Below, piece by piece: positions 5,901 through 14,065 of a DNA stretch of 20,666 nt. The stretch lies in NCBI GenBank assembly GCA_964485695.1, contig CAZAKZ010000108.1:1-20666 (forward strand), in the 5' to 3' direction. Made by a program: the position numbers and the translations under genes. The notes under the pieces were generated by a model. The model searched no databases. It had not been told where the DNA came from and worked only from the letters and a program-made list of their open reading frames with translations. This DNA comes from CAZAKZ01 sp964485695. Its GTDB lineage: Bacteria; Planctomycetota; JAFGQW01. Each line of letters begins with the position of its first letter. Position 1 is the first letter of the stretch.

Positions 5901-7299
5901 CCGCCACCCCTAGCGCCACCACGAACGGCAGCACCCGGTCGAACACTCCGCCCTGGGTTGCCAGGCCGACGTGCGGCCCCAGGTAGGCGAGGACACTCAG
6001 GGAGAAGCCGAGGCCCATGGATACGAGGGAGCGCCCCGGCGGCACGGGGCCCTTCAGGACGGTGACCAGCAGCAGCGGACCGAAGGCACACCCCATGGCG
6101 GACCAGGCGAAGAGCACCCAGTCGAAGATGGTCTCCCGTACGTAGAGAGCGGCCACCGCCGAGCCCAGGGTGAGCAAGACAACCACCACCCTGGAGATTC
6201 CGATCAGACTTCCGGAAGACTTCCTGCCCAGGCCCAGGTCGTGGGTGACGGAGGAGGCGGCCACCAGCAGCTGGCTGTCGGCGGTGGACATCATGGCCGA
6301 CAGGACGGCGGCCAGGATGATGCCGGCCAGGACAGGCGAGAACAGCTCCAGGGATAGCTTGATCAGGATCCGCTCGTCGTCTCCGAGCTTCTCGATGAGG
6401 ACCCTGCCGCAGAGGCCGAGGACGATCATGCCGGAGTAGATGATCACCGCCCAGAGGATCGCGATTCTCCGGGCCCGGCGCAGCTCGTGGTCGCCCTCCT
6501 TCAGGGCCATGAAGCGGTTGACCACGTGGGGCTGACCCGGGTAGCCGAGGCCGATGCCAAAGGTGCCCAGGACGAAGCCGACGGCCCCGAAGAGGGGAAG
6601 GCCTTTCCAGAGACTCAGGTGGTCCTGGAGGGCGGGGGCCCGGAAGCCCTCGATAAGTCCCCCCGGGCCGCCGACCTCCACGAGGGCGACCACGGGCAGC
6701 ACCACGGCCGCCGCCGCCATCATCAATCCCTGCAGGGTGTCGGTGAGGCTCACGGCCCAGAATCCTCCCAGCAGGGTGTAGACCAGGATGACGGCGCCGC
6801 CGATGAGGATGCTCGATTCCATGGAGATGTGGAAGGTCTCGTTGAAAGTCTTTCCGGCGGCCTGGAACTGGGAGGCCACGTAGCTGCCCAGGGAGAGGAG
6901 AATGATGAGGGAGGCGCAGACCGTGAGGGCGGTTCGGAGCGGCCGGCCGCGTGGGCCGGTGAGGACCTCGGTCAAGGTCAGGGCTCCGGTCCGGTGGCTG
7001 ACTCTCCGCAGCGCCGGCGCCAGCACGTACCAGTTCAGGCAGAATCCGCCGACGCAGGCCGGAAAGAGCCAGACGGCCGAGAGCCCCGTGGTGTAGGCGG
7101 CCCCGCTCACGCCGAGAAGCGTCCACGCCGAGGAGGAGCTGGCCGAGGCGCTGACGGCGGCCACGCAGGGTCCCAGCTTCCGGCCGCCCAGAAAGAAGTC
7201 GACACTGTCCCGGGTGCGGCGCTGGCCCCAGATGCCCAGGGTCACCAGGACCACCTTGTAGGCGATGAGGGTGATGAGGATCACCTGCCACTGGGTCAT
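5857..7299 (-). CDS. PutP-like sodium/solute symporter (SSS family)
   Basis: A 480-residue inner membrane transporter of the sodium:solute symporter family (LeuT fold), with about 13 hydrophobic segments and full length for the family. Diagnostic stretches are SASSSSAWTLLGVSGAAYT (about 51-70, helix 2), LGYPGQPHVVNRFMALKE (about 254-271), and LSAMMSTADSQLLVAASSV (about 334-352), where the serine/threonine cluster contributes to the second sodium site. These resemble the sodium/proline symporter PutP more than the sugar or pantothenate branches, so proline or another amino acid is the likeliest substrate; this is inference. The start at 7299 is preceded by a GAAAGG at 7307-7312. The gene is alone on this strand and overlaps the tail of the FxsA-family gene by 44 bp. 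Confidence 0.9.
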   Translation of the reverse strand: MTQWQVILITLIAYKVVLVTLGIWGQRRTRDSVDFFLGGRKLGPCVAAVSASASSSSAWTLLGVSGAAYTTGLSAVWLFPACVGGFCLNWYVLAPALRRVSHRTGALTLTEVLTGPRGRPLRTALTVCASLIILLSLGSYVASQFQAAGKTFNETFHISMESSILIGGAVILVYTLLGGFWAVSLTDTLQGLMMAAAAVVLPVVALVEVGGPGGLIEGFRAPALQDHLSLWKGLPLFGAVGFVLGTFGIGLGYPGQPHVVNRFMALKEGDHELRRARRIAILWAVIIYSGMIVLGLCGRVLIEKLGDDERILIKLSLELFSPVLAGIILAAVLSAMMSTADSQLLVAASSVTHDLGLGRKSSGSLIGISRVVVVLLTLGSAVAALYVRETIFDWVLFAWSAMGCAFGPLLLVTVLKGPVPPGRSLVSMGLGFSLSVLAYLGPHVGLATQGGVFDRVLPFVVALGVAVIPLPGASPRTPRP

Positions 7300-7431
7300 G
7301 GACGGCCTTTCAATCTATTGCCTTGAGCGGTGGGCCATCTTGGCATCCATGAGGGGGGATGGCAATGGAAAACGGGTGCAGGAGATGGGCGAGAAACTTT
7401 GGCCATTCTCGCCTGTTTTAAGAGATTCGAG

Positions 7432-7437
7432 TATAAT
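7432..7437 (+). promoter_or_regulatory. -10 element of the hydrolase-HAD-peptidase operon
   Basis: A perfect TATAAT in an AT-richer stretch 38 bases before the hydrolase start codon. No clear -35 was found at 16-18 bases upstream. Transcription would start near 7444, leaving a leader of about 30 bases with AAGGAGA at 7461-7467. Confidence 0.5.
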
Positions 7438-7474
7438 CATCGACGGCCAGGGGTTTCCAGAAGGAGACAAGTCC

Positions 7475-8638
7475 ATGCAGCGTTCATTCATCCTCATGAT
7501 GCTCGTGATTCTCGCCGCGGCTCCGTATCGCACCGGCTCGGCCCAGGTGCGGTACCGCGATCCGGTGTTTAACCGCGTGGACGTGAAGTCGGCACTGGCA
7601 TACGGCGCGGCCGTGAACCGTTACACCCAGAAGCTGGAGACGCTGCTCCTGGATCTCTATACCCCGAACGGGGACACCAAGGCCGAACGTCCGGCAGTGG
7701 TGGTGGTCCACGGTGGCGGCTGGGTCAGCGGCAGCCGCGCGAGTAATCGCTTCAAGGCCATGTGCCAGGACTTTGCAAAGCGGGGATACGTGGCCGTGAG
7801 CATCGACTACCGCATGGCTCCGAATGCACAACAGAGAAAGCTCCCTGAGTCGGCCTGGGACTCCCAGGAGGATACCAAGGCCGCGGTGCGGTACCTCCGG
7901 CGCCACGCGAAGACCTACGGGGTGGATCCCGACCGCATCGCCGCCATCGGGAGCTCGGCGGGCGCCTACGCCGTGGTCATGGCCGCCTACTACGCCGCCG
8001 AGGGAACGAGCGGGAATCCGGGCCACTCCTCCAAGATCCAGGCCGTCACCGATCTCTGGGGCGGCACCTTCGACCTGAAGGAGACCGAGACCGGAGAGGC
8101 GCCGCTCCTCATCGCCCACGGCACCCTAGATCCTGTGGTGTCCTATCAGAACGCCCTGGATCTGGAGGCGCGCTTAAAGGCCGTGAAGATCCCGGTGGAG
8201 CTTCACCCCTTGACCGGGCGGGGCCATGCCCCGTGGGGCGAATATTCAAAGATCCTGGTCTGGTCCCTGGACTGGTATTACCGCCACCTCACCCTGGCCC
8301 AGAAAAACGGCCTCCGGGCCCGGCCCGGGTACGCCTCCCCCGGCACCCTGACTCTCGAGCTGACCGCACCGGCCGACATGGATGCGCTGCTGGTGACGTC
8401 GTTCCTGCCGGCCCACATCGACCTCGGCCCCCTCGGCGTGGTGGGACTGGATCCGGCCCATCCGATTCTGGCCGTCGGGGCGAGGCTCCCTGTGACGCCG
8501 GGCATTGCCGTGAAGCCGGTGAAGTTCATCGTACCCCCTGGCCTCACGGGGCTCACCCTCTACTGGCAGGCCGTGCTGACCGAGGCGGCGTCCCCCGTTC
8601 CCGTGACCCTCACCAACGCGGTGGCCACACGATTCTGA
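7475..8638 (+). CDS. secreted alpha/beta hydrolase (carboxylesterase-like) with C-terminal beta domain
   Basis: A 387-residue exported serine hydrolase. ATG 7475 is chosen for its AAGGAGA (7461-7467) and because it gives a signal peptide (hydrophobic FILMMLVILAAAP, probable cleavage after GSAQ). The hydrolase covers about residues 50-275: the oxyanion-hole motif HGGGW (79-83), the nucleophile elbow GSSAG (159-163, Ser161), the acid Asp219 in HGTLDP, and His251 in GRGHAPW. This matches the esterase/lipase (BD-FAE, HSL-like) branch that cleaves carboxylic esters, for example acetyl or feruloyl groups on polysaccharides. Residues about 284-387 form an all-beta domain beginning GYASPGTLTLELTAP, which looks like a divergent relative of the C-terminal domain of the proteins at 874-2851. 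It is the first gene of a three-gene unit, 14 bases before the HAD gene. Confidence 0.88.
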   Translation: MQRSFILMMLVILAAAPYRTGSAQVRYRDPVFNRVDVKSALAYGAAVNRYTQKLETLLLDLYTPNGDTKAERPAVVVVHGGGWVSGSRASNRFKAMCQDFAKRGYVAVSIDYRMAPNAQQRKLPESAWDSQEDTKAAVRYLRRHAKTYGVDPDRIAAIGSSAGAYAVVMAAYYAAEGTSGNPGHSSKIQAVTDLWGGTFDLKETETGEAPLLIAHGTLDPVVSYQNALDLEARLKAVKIPVELHPLTGRGHAPWGEYSKILVWSLDWYYRHLTLAQKNGLRARPGYASPGTLTLELTAPADMDALLVTSFLPAHIDLGPLGVVGLDPAHPILAVGARLPVTPGIAVKPVKFIVPPGLTGLTLYWQAVLTEAASPVPVTLTNAVATRF

Positions 8639-8652
8639 CAGGGAGGCATGGC

Positions 8653-9309
8653 GTGACGGCCGGAGTGATCTTCGACATGGACGGGGTTCTGGTCGACTCG
8701 GTGGAGGCCCACCTGGAGAGCTGGGTGGTGCTGGGCCGGAACCACGGCTTCGACATCCCGCGCGAGGTGTTCCACGACTCCTTCGGTCAATCGGGGCGGG
8801 ACATCATCCGCTTGATCTTCGGGGACGCTCTGGACGCCGAGGCGATCCGCGATCGCGTGGCGGAGAAGGAGGCCATCTACCGCGACCTCATCCGGGGCAG
8901 GGCCCCGCTCATGGAGGGCGTCCGGGACGTGGTGCGGGACCTCCACGACACCGGGTACCGCCTGGCCGTGGGCACCTCCGGGCCGCCGGAGAACGTGGAC
9001 CTGGTCCTCGAGGAGGCGGACATCGCAGCGTATTTCACCGCCACCGTCAACGGTTTCGACGTGGAGCGAGGGAAGCCGGCGCCCGACATCTTCCTGAAGG
9101 CTGCCGACCGCCTCGGCCTGGCGGCCGGTCGTTGCGTGGTGGTGGAGGATGCCCCGGTGGGCATCGAAGCCTCGGTGGCGGCGGGTAGCCCCGCCGTGGG
9201 CCTGGCCGGAATGCACGCCCGGGAGGCCTTGCTGGAGAGCGGGGCGACGCGGGTGCTGGAGCGGCTCGTTGATCTCACGCCGTCCCTGGTGGCGGAGATC
9301 CTGCTTTGA
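8653..9309 (+). CDS. HAD-superfamily phosphatase/phosphoglucomutase-like
   Basis: A 218-residue cytoplasmic HAD hydrolase with a small helical cap (subclass I), related to beta-phosphoglucomutase and phosphoglycolate-phosphatase-type enzymes. All four motifs are present. Motif I is FDMDGVLVDS with nucleophile Asp8 and general acid Asp10. Motif II is the Thr/Ser in VGTSG (108-109). Motif III is Lys141 in GKPAPD. Motif IV is EDAPVGIEAS with Glu165-Asp166 for magnesium. The substrate cannot be told from sequence; a sugar phosphate is most likely. The start is a GTG at 8653, set by GGGAGG at 8641-8646; the nearby ATG at 8648 reads into a stop at once. Its stop overlaps the start of the following gene. 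Confidence 0.9.
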   Translation: MTAGVIFDMDGVLVDSVEAHLESWVVLGRNHGFDIPREVFHDSFGQSGRDIIRLIFGDALDAEAIRDRVAEKEAIYRDLIRGRAPLMEGVRDVVRDLHDTGYRLAVGTSGPPENVDLVLEEADIAAYFTATVNGFDVERGKPAPDIFLKAADRLGLAAGRCVVVEDAPVGIEASVAAGSPAVGLAGMHAREALLESGATRVLERLVDLTPSLVAEILL

Positions 9310-10667
9310 GAGTACACCCCTGGTTCATTCTCCTGTCCATCCTGGTCCTGGCTGCACCCCCGGTGGCGGCCCAAAAAGACCGGGCGATCACGACCCGAAC
9401 GGGATCGTTGTTCCGCATCTTCTGCCACTTCGACGACAAGGATCTGGCCCAGGCGGCCCTGGAGACGGCCCAGGCAGTGTTCCCGTGGGCGTCGTCGGTC
9501 TACGGAACGACCCGGTATCAAGTTAAGGAGCCCCTCCACATCCACCTCTACCGGGAGGCGGCCGCGTACGTGCGGGTGGAGGCCAGGGTTACCGGCGGCA
9601 TGTTCCGCCACAACCTGGCCTTTTCCAGCTTCCGGCACCGCAATGCCCACATCGCCCTGCAACCCGGTGGACCGGACGGTCTCGTCGAGTCGGTGGGCCT
9701 CCCGGTTCTCACCCGGCGACAGATTGCCCACGAGGCGGCGCACCTTCTCTGCTTCGCCACCCTCGACTCCTTTCGTGACCATCCCGAATGGTTCTCCGAG
9801 GGAGCCGCCATGTGGGTGGCTGACCAGGTCATGCGCAGAACTTCCCGGAGCCCAGGCCTCGAGTCGGATCCGGTGACATCGACGAGGGTCCTGCTCGTCA
9901 GGAAGATGCTGGATACGGGGCGGCTGCCTTCCATCTTGAGGGTGATACAAAACGATCCCGGTAAGGTCACCTCGGTCGAACGGTACGCCCTTCACTGGCT
10001 GCTGTTCAACTTCCTGAGGATCGGGGAGCGGCGTCGTTTGTTCAATCGCGTTCTGTGGCGTTCGCAGCGTCAGGCACCGGGCCGCGATTTCCCACAGCGC
10101 CTGGAGAAGGCGGTGGTGGAGATCTTCGGCCGCGAGGTCCTCGAGGGACTGGACAAGGAATTCATCCACTACATCAGGGGCCTCACGCCAGTCTGGGAAG
10201 AGGTGGGCGTGTCGCTGGAGATCCAGGGGAGCCGGTGGAGACAGATGGCCTTCTCCGACGCGTCGGCCATGGCGTGGAGGACCGAGGGGGTGAAGAAGAC
10301 CGCGTATTCCCTGGGCGGCAGCCTGAAGATCCTGCCCGGACATTGCGGTAAAGCGAACCTATTCCTGGGCCGGGACGACAGGGGATTCCTGGCCGTCACT
10401 TTCACCGCCGGGACGGGCATTCAGATCCGGAGCTTCCGGTTCAAGGGGAAGAGCTGGAAGGTCCTGACATCGGCCGGGGTCCAGGAGCTGAAGCGGGGAG
10501 TGAAGATCCCCTTCCGGGTATTCGTCCGGAACGGATCCATCCGGGTGTCGATGCGGGGGAAGGACGTCCTGGAGTGGACGCGCGAGGGCCGGAGTCTGGT
10601 AGGACCCTGGGGAATCGGTGTGTCCGAGGGTTCGGCGGCCGAGTGGTATTCGGTGCGGCTACGGTAG
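9306..10667 (+). CDS. secreted HExxH metallopeptidase-like protein with lectin-like C-terminal domain
   Basis: A 453-residue exported protein. The start is TTG at 9306, overlapping the HAD stop (TTGA), with CGGAGA at 9294-9299 as the likely ribosome site; the product then begins with a clear signal peptide (WFILLSILVLAAPPVAA). Residues about 30-290 resemble the gluzincin/peptidase MA-like fold: HEAAH at 142-146 supplies two zinc ligands and the catalytic Glu, and WFSEGAAMW (162-170) supplies the downstream Glu165, the usual third ligand. The last 150 residues (about 305-453) look like a concanavalin-type beta-sandwich such as in DUF1080/LamG proteins, with FRVFVRNGSIRVSMRGKDVL and a closing GPWGIGVSEGSAAEWYSV. 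Proteolysis at the cell surface is plausible but untested. Its 3' end overlaps the convergent gene by 9 bp. Confidence 0.78.
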   Translation: MRVHPWFILLSILVLAAPPVAAQKDRAITTRTGSLFRIFCHFDDKDLAQAALETAQAVFPWASSVYGTTRYQVKEPLHIHLYREAAAYVRVEARVTGGMFRHNLAFSSFRHRNAHIALQPGGPDGLVESVGLPVLTRRQIAHEAAHLLCFATLDSFRDHPEWFSEGAAMWVADQVMRRTSRSPGLESDPVTSTRVLLVRKMLDTGRLPSILRVIQNDPGKVTSVERYALHWLLFNFLRIGERRRLFNRVLWRSQRQAPGRDFPQRLEKAVVEIFGREVLEGLDKEFIHYIRGLTPVWEEVGVSLEIQGSRWRQMAFSDASAMAWRTEGVKKTAYSLGGSLKILPGHCGKANLFLGRDDRGFLAVTFTAGTGIQIRSFRFKGKSWKVLTSAGVQELKRGVKIPFRVFVRNGSIRVSMRGKDVLEWTREGRSLVGPWGIGVSEGSAAEWYSVRLR

Positions 10668-12284
10668 TGCCACGGCCACGGCCCCGTCCCGGCGTGGGTC
10701 CGCGGCTCCGCACCAGCCGCCCGCCTCCCGGGCCACAGCGTGGACTCCGCCGAAGTAGGGGTTCAGGGAACCCCGCCCAAGGCTGGACACGGGCACCACG
10801 ACCGAGCGGCCCCGGCGTTCCAGATCCAGGAGCACCGGGCGTTCCGGCGGCACCTCGGCGAAGACCGTGCCCGCGCCGAGGGCGTGAATCCGGGGCGCTG
10901 CCACTGCCTTCTCCACGGTCATGCCGCCGTCCACCCGGTTCACGATGACCTGGACCACGGCGGAAATGATGCGCCGACCTCCGGGGCTCCCCACCACCAG
11001 GCTCACCTCTCCGTTTCGGGAGAGAACAGTGGCCGCCATGGAGGAGTAGGGCATGGCGCCGGCCTTCAGGGCGAAGGGGTGGTCGGGCCGGTCCAGAACG
11101 AACTCCCTCATGTAGTCGTTGTAGAGGAATCCCAGGTCCGGGCTGGCGGCCCGGGCTCCGAAGAAGTTATTGATACTCAAAGTGGCGCTGACGGCCGTGC
11201 CGCCGGCGTCCACCACGGAGATGTGGGTGGTCTCGCCCTTGCCTGGGCGCCGGACTTTTACCCGGAGCGCCCGGATGCGCATATCTCCGAGCTCTTGGTC
11301 CACCGCCTCTTCATAATGGTCCATATCCTTGACGGGTGCGCGGTCCCGGCTCGCGTGGCCGAGGCCGAGGGCCTCTGCCAGCCAGAGGATCCGGCGGGGG
11401 CTCTCCGGAGCGAGGTCCTCGGGCGGGGCCGCCTCGAGGATCTTCAATATCTGCAGCACCACCCATCCGCCTGCGGGAGGAGGCAAGGTATACACGTCCC
11501 GGCCGCGGTAGGTTCCCCTGAGGGGCGGCGATGCAACCGGCGTCGGAAATTTTCGCAGGTCCTCGAGGGTCAGCCAGCCGCCGTGGGCCTCCATGTCGGC
11601 GGCGATGGTTCGTGCGATCTCTCCGGTATAGAAGTCCTCGCCACCGGCCTCGGCCAGACGCCGCAGAGTTCGGGCCAAGACCGGCTGCTTGAACAGAGTC
11701 CCCCGGTCGGGGATGGATCCGTCCGCGCCGAGGAAGAGGCCTGCCACCGTGGCGTCCCGGGCCAGGTCCTTTGCCTCGTAGAGGAGAGCCCGGTGGCGGA
11801 AGAAACCGATGCGGAATCCCTCCTCGGCGTCCTGGATGGCAGGCTCCAGGACCTCGCGCCAGGAGAGGTTCCCGGAGCCGTGGTGTTTCCATGCCTGGTG
11901 CAGGACCTTCACCGCGCTGGGGACGGTGGTGGCCCGGTGCCCCGTGAGATCCTCGGCCTTGACGTCTCGGGGTGTAGCGGCGGGCGCATGGGTGGTGCCA
12001 TTGAGAACGTAAGGTTCTTTCCCGGCCGGGTGCACCAGGAAGATGGCCTGGCCGCCGAGGCCGGAACCGGCCGGCTCGGTCACGGCCAGGGAAAAGGCCG
12101 CGGCCACGGCCGCATCCACGGCATTTCCACCCGCCTCGAGGATGGCCCGGCCCGCGGCGGCTGCCTCGGGCGAAGCCGCGCTCACCACCCCCACGGAACC
12201 GGGGGGAGCGGTTCTCGAGCACGCGGTGAGGACCAGGAGGCCCGCGGCCAGAAGGGTCCTGGAGCTCTGGAGGGTTACAGTCAT
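10659..12284 (-). CDS. ggt: gamma-glutamyltranspeptidase-family lipoprotein
   Basis: A 541-residue Ntn-hydrolase-type proenzyme. Residues 1-22 form a lipoprotein signal (LLAAGLLVLTAC, Cys22), so it should be anchored on the periplasmic or outer face. The family start (VVSAASPEAAAAGRAILEAG) and the AVTEPAGSGLGGQAIFLV block are intact. Self-cleavage and catalysis should use Thr352 in GETTHISVVD. Ser414-Ser415 (PYSSMAA) and the GSPGGRRI loop (432-439) are conserved. However, the segment that normally reads like DxRExAP reads NGTTHAP (95-101), so the arginine that binds the glutamyl carboxylate seems to be threonine. The MDDF segment is also changed to MREF (392-395). Substrate may therefore differ from glutathione. 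No strong ribosome site precedes the ATG at 12284. The gene shares an AT-rich divergent promoter region with the formate ligase gene. Confidence 0.87.
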   Translation of the reverse strand: MTVTLQSSRTLLAAGLLVLTACSRTAPPGSVGVVSAASPEAAAAGRAILEAGGNAVDAAVAAAFSLAVTEPAGSGLGGQAIFLVHPAGKEPYVLNGTTHAPAATPRDVKAEDLTGHRATTVPSAVKVLHQAWKHHGSGNLSWREVLEPAIQDAEEGFRIGFFRHRALLYEAKDLARDATVAGLFLGADGSIPDRGTLFKQPVLARTLRRLAEAGGEDFYTGEIARTIAADMEAHGGWLTLEDLRKFPTPVASPPLRGTYRGRDVYTLPPPAGGWVVLQILKILEAAPPEDLAPESPRRILWLAEALGLGHASRDRAPVKDMDHYEEAVDQELGDMRIRALRVKVRRPGKGETTHISVVDAGGTAVSATLSINNFFGARAASPDLGFLYNDYMREFVLDRPDHPFALKAGAMPYSSMAATVLSRNGEVSLVVGSPGGRRIISAVVQVIVNRVDGGMTVEKAVAAPRIHALGAGTVFAEVPPERPVLLDLERRGRSVVVPVSSLGRGSLNPYFGGVHAVAREAGGWCGAADPRRDGAVAVALP

Positions 12285-12386
12285 AATGCACCGTGGTTTA
12301 TCCGGAAGACATTAGATACTAAGATAATAAACAATGGCATCCGATTTCGTTCGGGCTTTTTCATACCCTTGATTCCGAGGTTTGCG
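12285..12386. promoter_or_regulatory. AT-rich divergent promoter region between ggt and fhs
   Basis: The stretch 12305-12345 is conspicuously AT-rich in otherwise GC-rich DNA and holds -10-like sequences for both directions: GATACT (12315-12320) and GATAAT (12323-12328) on the plus strand, and TATCTAAT on the minus strand over the same bases. No confident -35 could be assigned. CCGAGG at 12375-12380 is the probable ribosome site for fhs. Confidence 0.4.
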
Positions 12387-14048
12387 ATGGCTGCTGCGCA
12401 AGACACTCCTCCCACCCCCCGACCCATTAGGGAGGTGGCCGGCGACCTGGGCCTGGGCAATGCGGACCTGCATCCGTACGGCCGGGACGTGGTGAAGCTG
12501 GACTTCTCGGTGCTGGACCGCCCGCGGTCCCGGCCCGGGAAGAGCCGCCTCATCCTGGTCTCCGCCATCACGCCCACCCCCGCAGGCGAGGGCAAGACCA
12601 CCACGGCCATCGGCCTGGGCCAGGGGCTCAATCGCCTCGGCGAAAGCGTCTGTCTGGCCCTGCGCGAGCCGTCCATGGGGCCATGCATGGGCAAGAAGGG
12701 CGGCGGCACCGGTGCCGGCAGGAGCTGCCTCCTGCCCTCCAACCGCATCAACCTCCACTTCACCGGCGATATGCACGCGGTCACCTCGGCCCACAACCTC
12801 CTGACGGCGCTCCTGGACAACCACCTCTACCACGGCAATGCACTGCGCATCGATCCGAGGCGCATCCTGTGGCGCCGCGTCATGGACATGAACGACCGGG
12901 CCCTCAGGGACGTCATCGTGGGACTCGGCGGTGTCATGCAAGGCGTGCCCCGGGAGACCGGCTTCGACATCACGGCCGCCTCCGAGGTCATGGCCACCCT
13001 GTGTCTGGCCGAGAACATCGAGGACCTGCGGCGTCGTCTGGACCGCACCCTCGTGGCTTTCACCTACGAGGGCGAGCCGGTCACGGCAAAACAGCTCTCG
13101 GCCTCGGGGGCCATGCTGGTGCTGTTGCGCGAGGCTCTGCAGCCGAACCTGGTCCAGACCCTCGAAGGTGTCCCCACCCTGGTGCACGGCGGGCCCTTCG
13201 CCAACATCGCCCACGGGTGCTCGAGCGTGGTGGCCACGCGCACGGCGCTGAACCTGGCCGACTGGGCCGTCACCGAGGCCGGATTCGGTTTCGACCTGGG
13301 GGCCGAGAAGTTCTTCGACATCAAGTGCGTGGGCGTGGGCCTGGACACGGCCGCCGTGGTGCTCGTAGCCACGGTGCGGGCCCTCAAGACGCACGGGGGT
13401 GTGGCGCCCAGGGCCTTGGCGAAGCCGGATGCACCGGTGGTGGAGCGGGGCCTTGGAAACCTGCAGAAACACGTGGAGAACATCCGGCACTTCGGCGAGT
13501 CGCCTCTGGTGGTGCTGAACCGGTTCGACACCGACACCGACGCGGAGATCGCAGTGGTGGAGGCGTGTAGCCGGGACCTGGCCGTGCCCTTTGCCGTGTC
13601 GGAACACTTCACCCGGGGTGGGGAGGGAGCCGAGGACCTGGCGCGCCTGGTCATGAAGCACGCGGACCGGGAGCCCACGCCGTTCCATCCCTTGTATCGC
13701 TGGGACCAGCCCGTGGAGGAAAAGATCCTCACCGTGGCGAAGAAGATGTACGGGGCCAGGGACGTGACCTATACCAAGGCGGCCAAGGCGGACCTCGAGG
13801 AGGTGAATCGCCTGGGGTACGGCGAGCTGCCCGTGTGCATCGCCAAGACGCCGAAGTCGCTCTCTGACGATCCGAAACTGCCCGGAAGACCCCGGAACTT
13901 CACGGTGACTGTGCGGTCCATCCAGGTCAATTCCGGGGCGGGCTTCCTGGTGGTGCTCACCGGCGACATCATGCGCATGCCCGGTTTGCCCGGAAAGCCC
14001 CTGGCCGAGTCGCTCGACCTCAGGAACAGGACCATCGTGGGTTTGTAG
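12387..14048 (+). CDS. fhs: formate--tetrahydrofolate ligase
   Basis: A 553-residue cytoplasmic enzyme that joins formate to tetrahydrofolate with ATP, giving 10-formyltetrahydrofolate for one-carbon metabolism. It is full length for the family. Seen: the P-loop TPTPAGEGKTTTAIGLGQG (62-80), REPSMGP (93-99), INLHFTGDMHAVTSAHNLL (121-139), DNHLYHGNALRIDPRRILWRR (C-terminal to it), the DITAASEVMATLCLA block, and the GFGFDLGAEKFFDIKC block. The frame is open upstream to 10740, but that part is antisense to ggt; ATG 12387 with CCGAGG six bases ahead gives the family's usual N-terminus. An oddity is the loop after KKGGG (104-120), which reads TGAGRSCLLPSNR where the family normally has AAGGGYxQVVPMED. 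A beta-CASP nuclease gene follows after 17 bases. Confidence 0.93.
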   Translation: MAAAQDTPPTPRPIREVAGDLGLGNADLHPYGRDVVKLDFSVLDRPRSRPGKSRLILVSAITPTPAGEGKTTTAIGLGQGLNRLGESVCLALREPSMGPCMGKKGGGTGAGRSCLLPSNRINLHFTGDMHAVTSAHNLLTALLDNHLYHGNALRIDPRRILWRRVMDMNDRALRDVIVGLGGVMQGVPRETGFDITAASEVMATLCLAENIEDLRRRLDRTLVAFTYEGEPVTAKQLSASGAMLVLLREALQPNLVQTLEGVPTLVHGGPFANIAHGCSSVVATRTALNLADWAVTEAGFGFDLGAEKFFDIKCVGVGLDTAAVVLVATVRALKTHGGVAPRALAKPDAPVVERGLGNLQKHVENIRHFGESPLVVLNRFDTDTDAEIAVVEACSRDLAVPFAVSEHFTRGGEGAEDLARLVMKHADREPTPFHPLYRWDQPVEEKILTVAKKMYGARDVTYTKAAKADLEEVNRLGYGELPVCIAKTPKSLSDDPKLPGRPRNFTVTVRSIQVNSGAGFLVVLTGDIMRMPGLPGKPLAESLDLRNRTIVGL

Positions 14049-14065
14049 CCCGGGAAGATCGAACC

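Noticed and set aside
5810..7291. 493-residue minus-strand open frame beside the symporter gene
   Set aside because: It is a shifted-frame shadow with a proline/arginine/glycine-rich composition; the symporter frame has all family motifs.
7265..7474. 70-residue N-terminal extension of the alpha/beta hydrolase
   Set aside because: It starts inside the divergent symporter gene and would bury the signal peptide; the ATG at 7475 has a strong AAGGAGA.
10740..12386. Long open frame on the plus strand running in phase into fhs, giving a nominal 1102-residue protein
   Set aside because: It is exactly antisense to the well-supported transpeptidase gene, has no family motif, and fhs has its own ribosome site and normal N-terminus at 12387.
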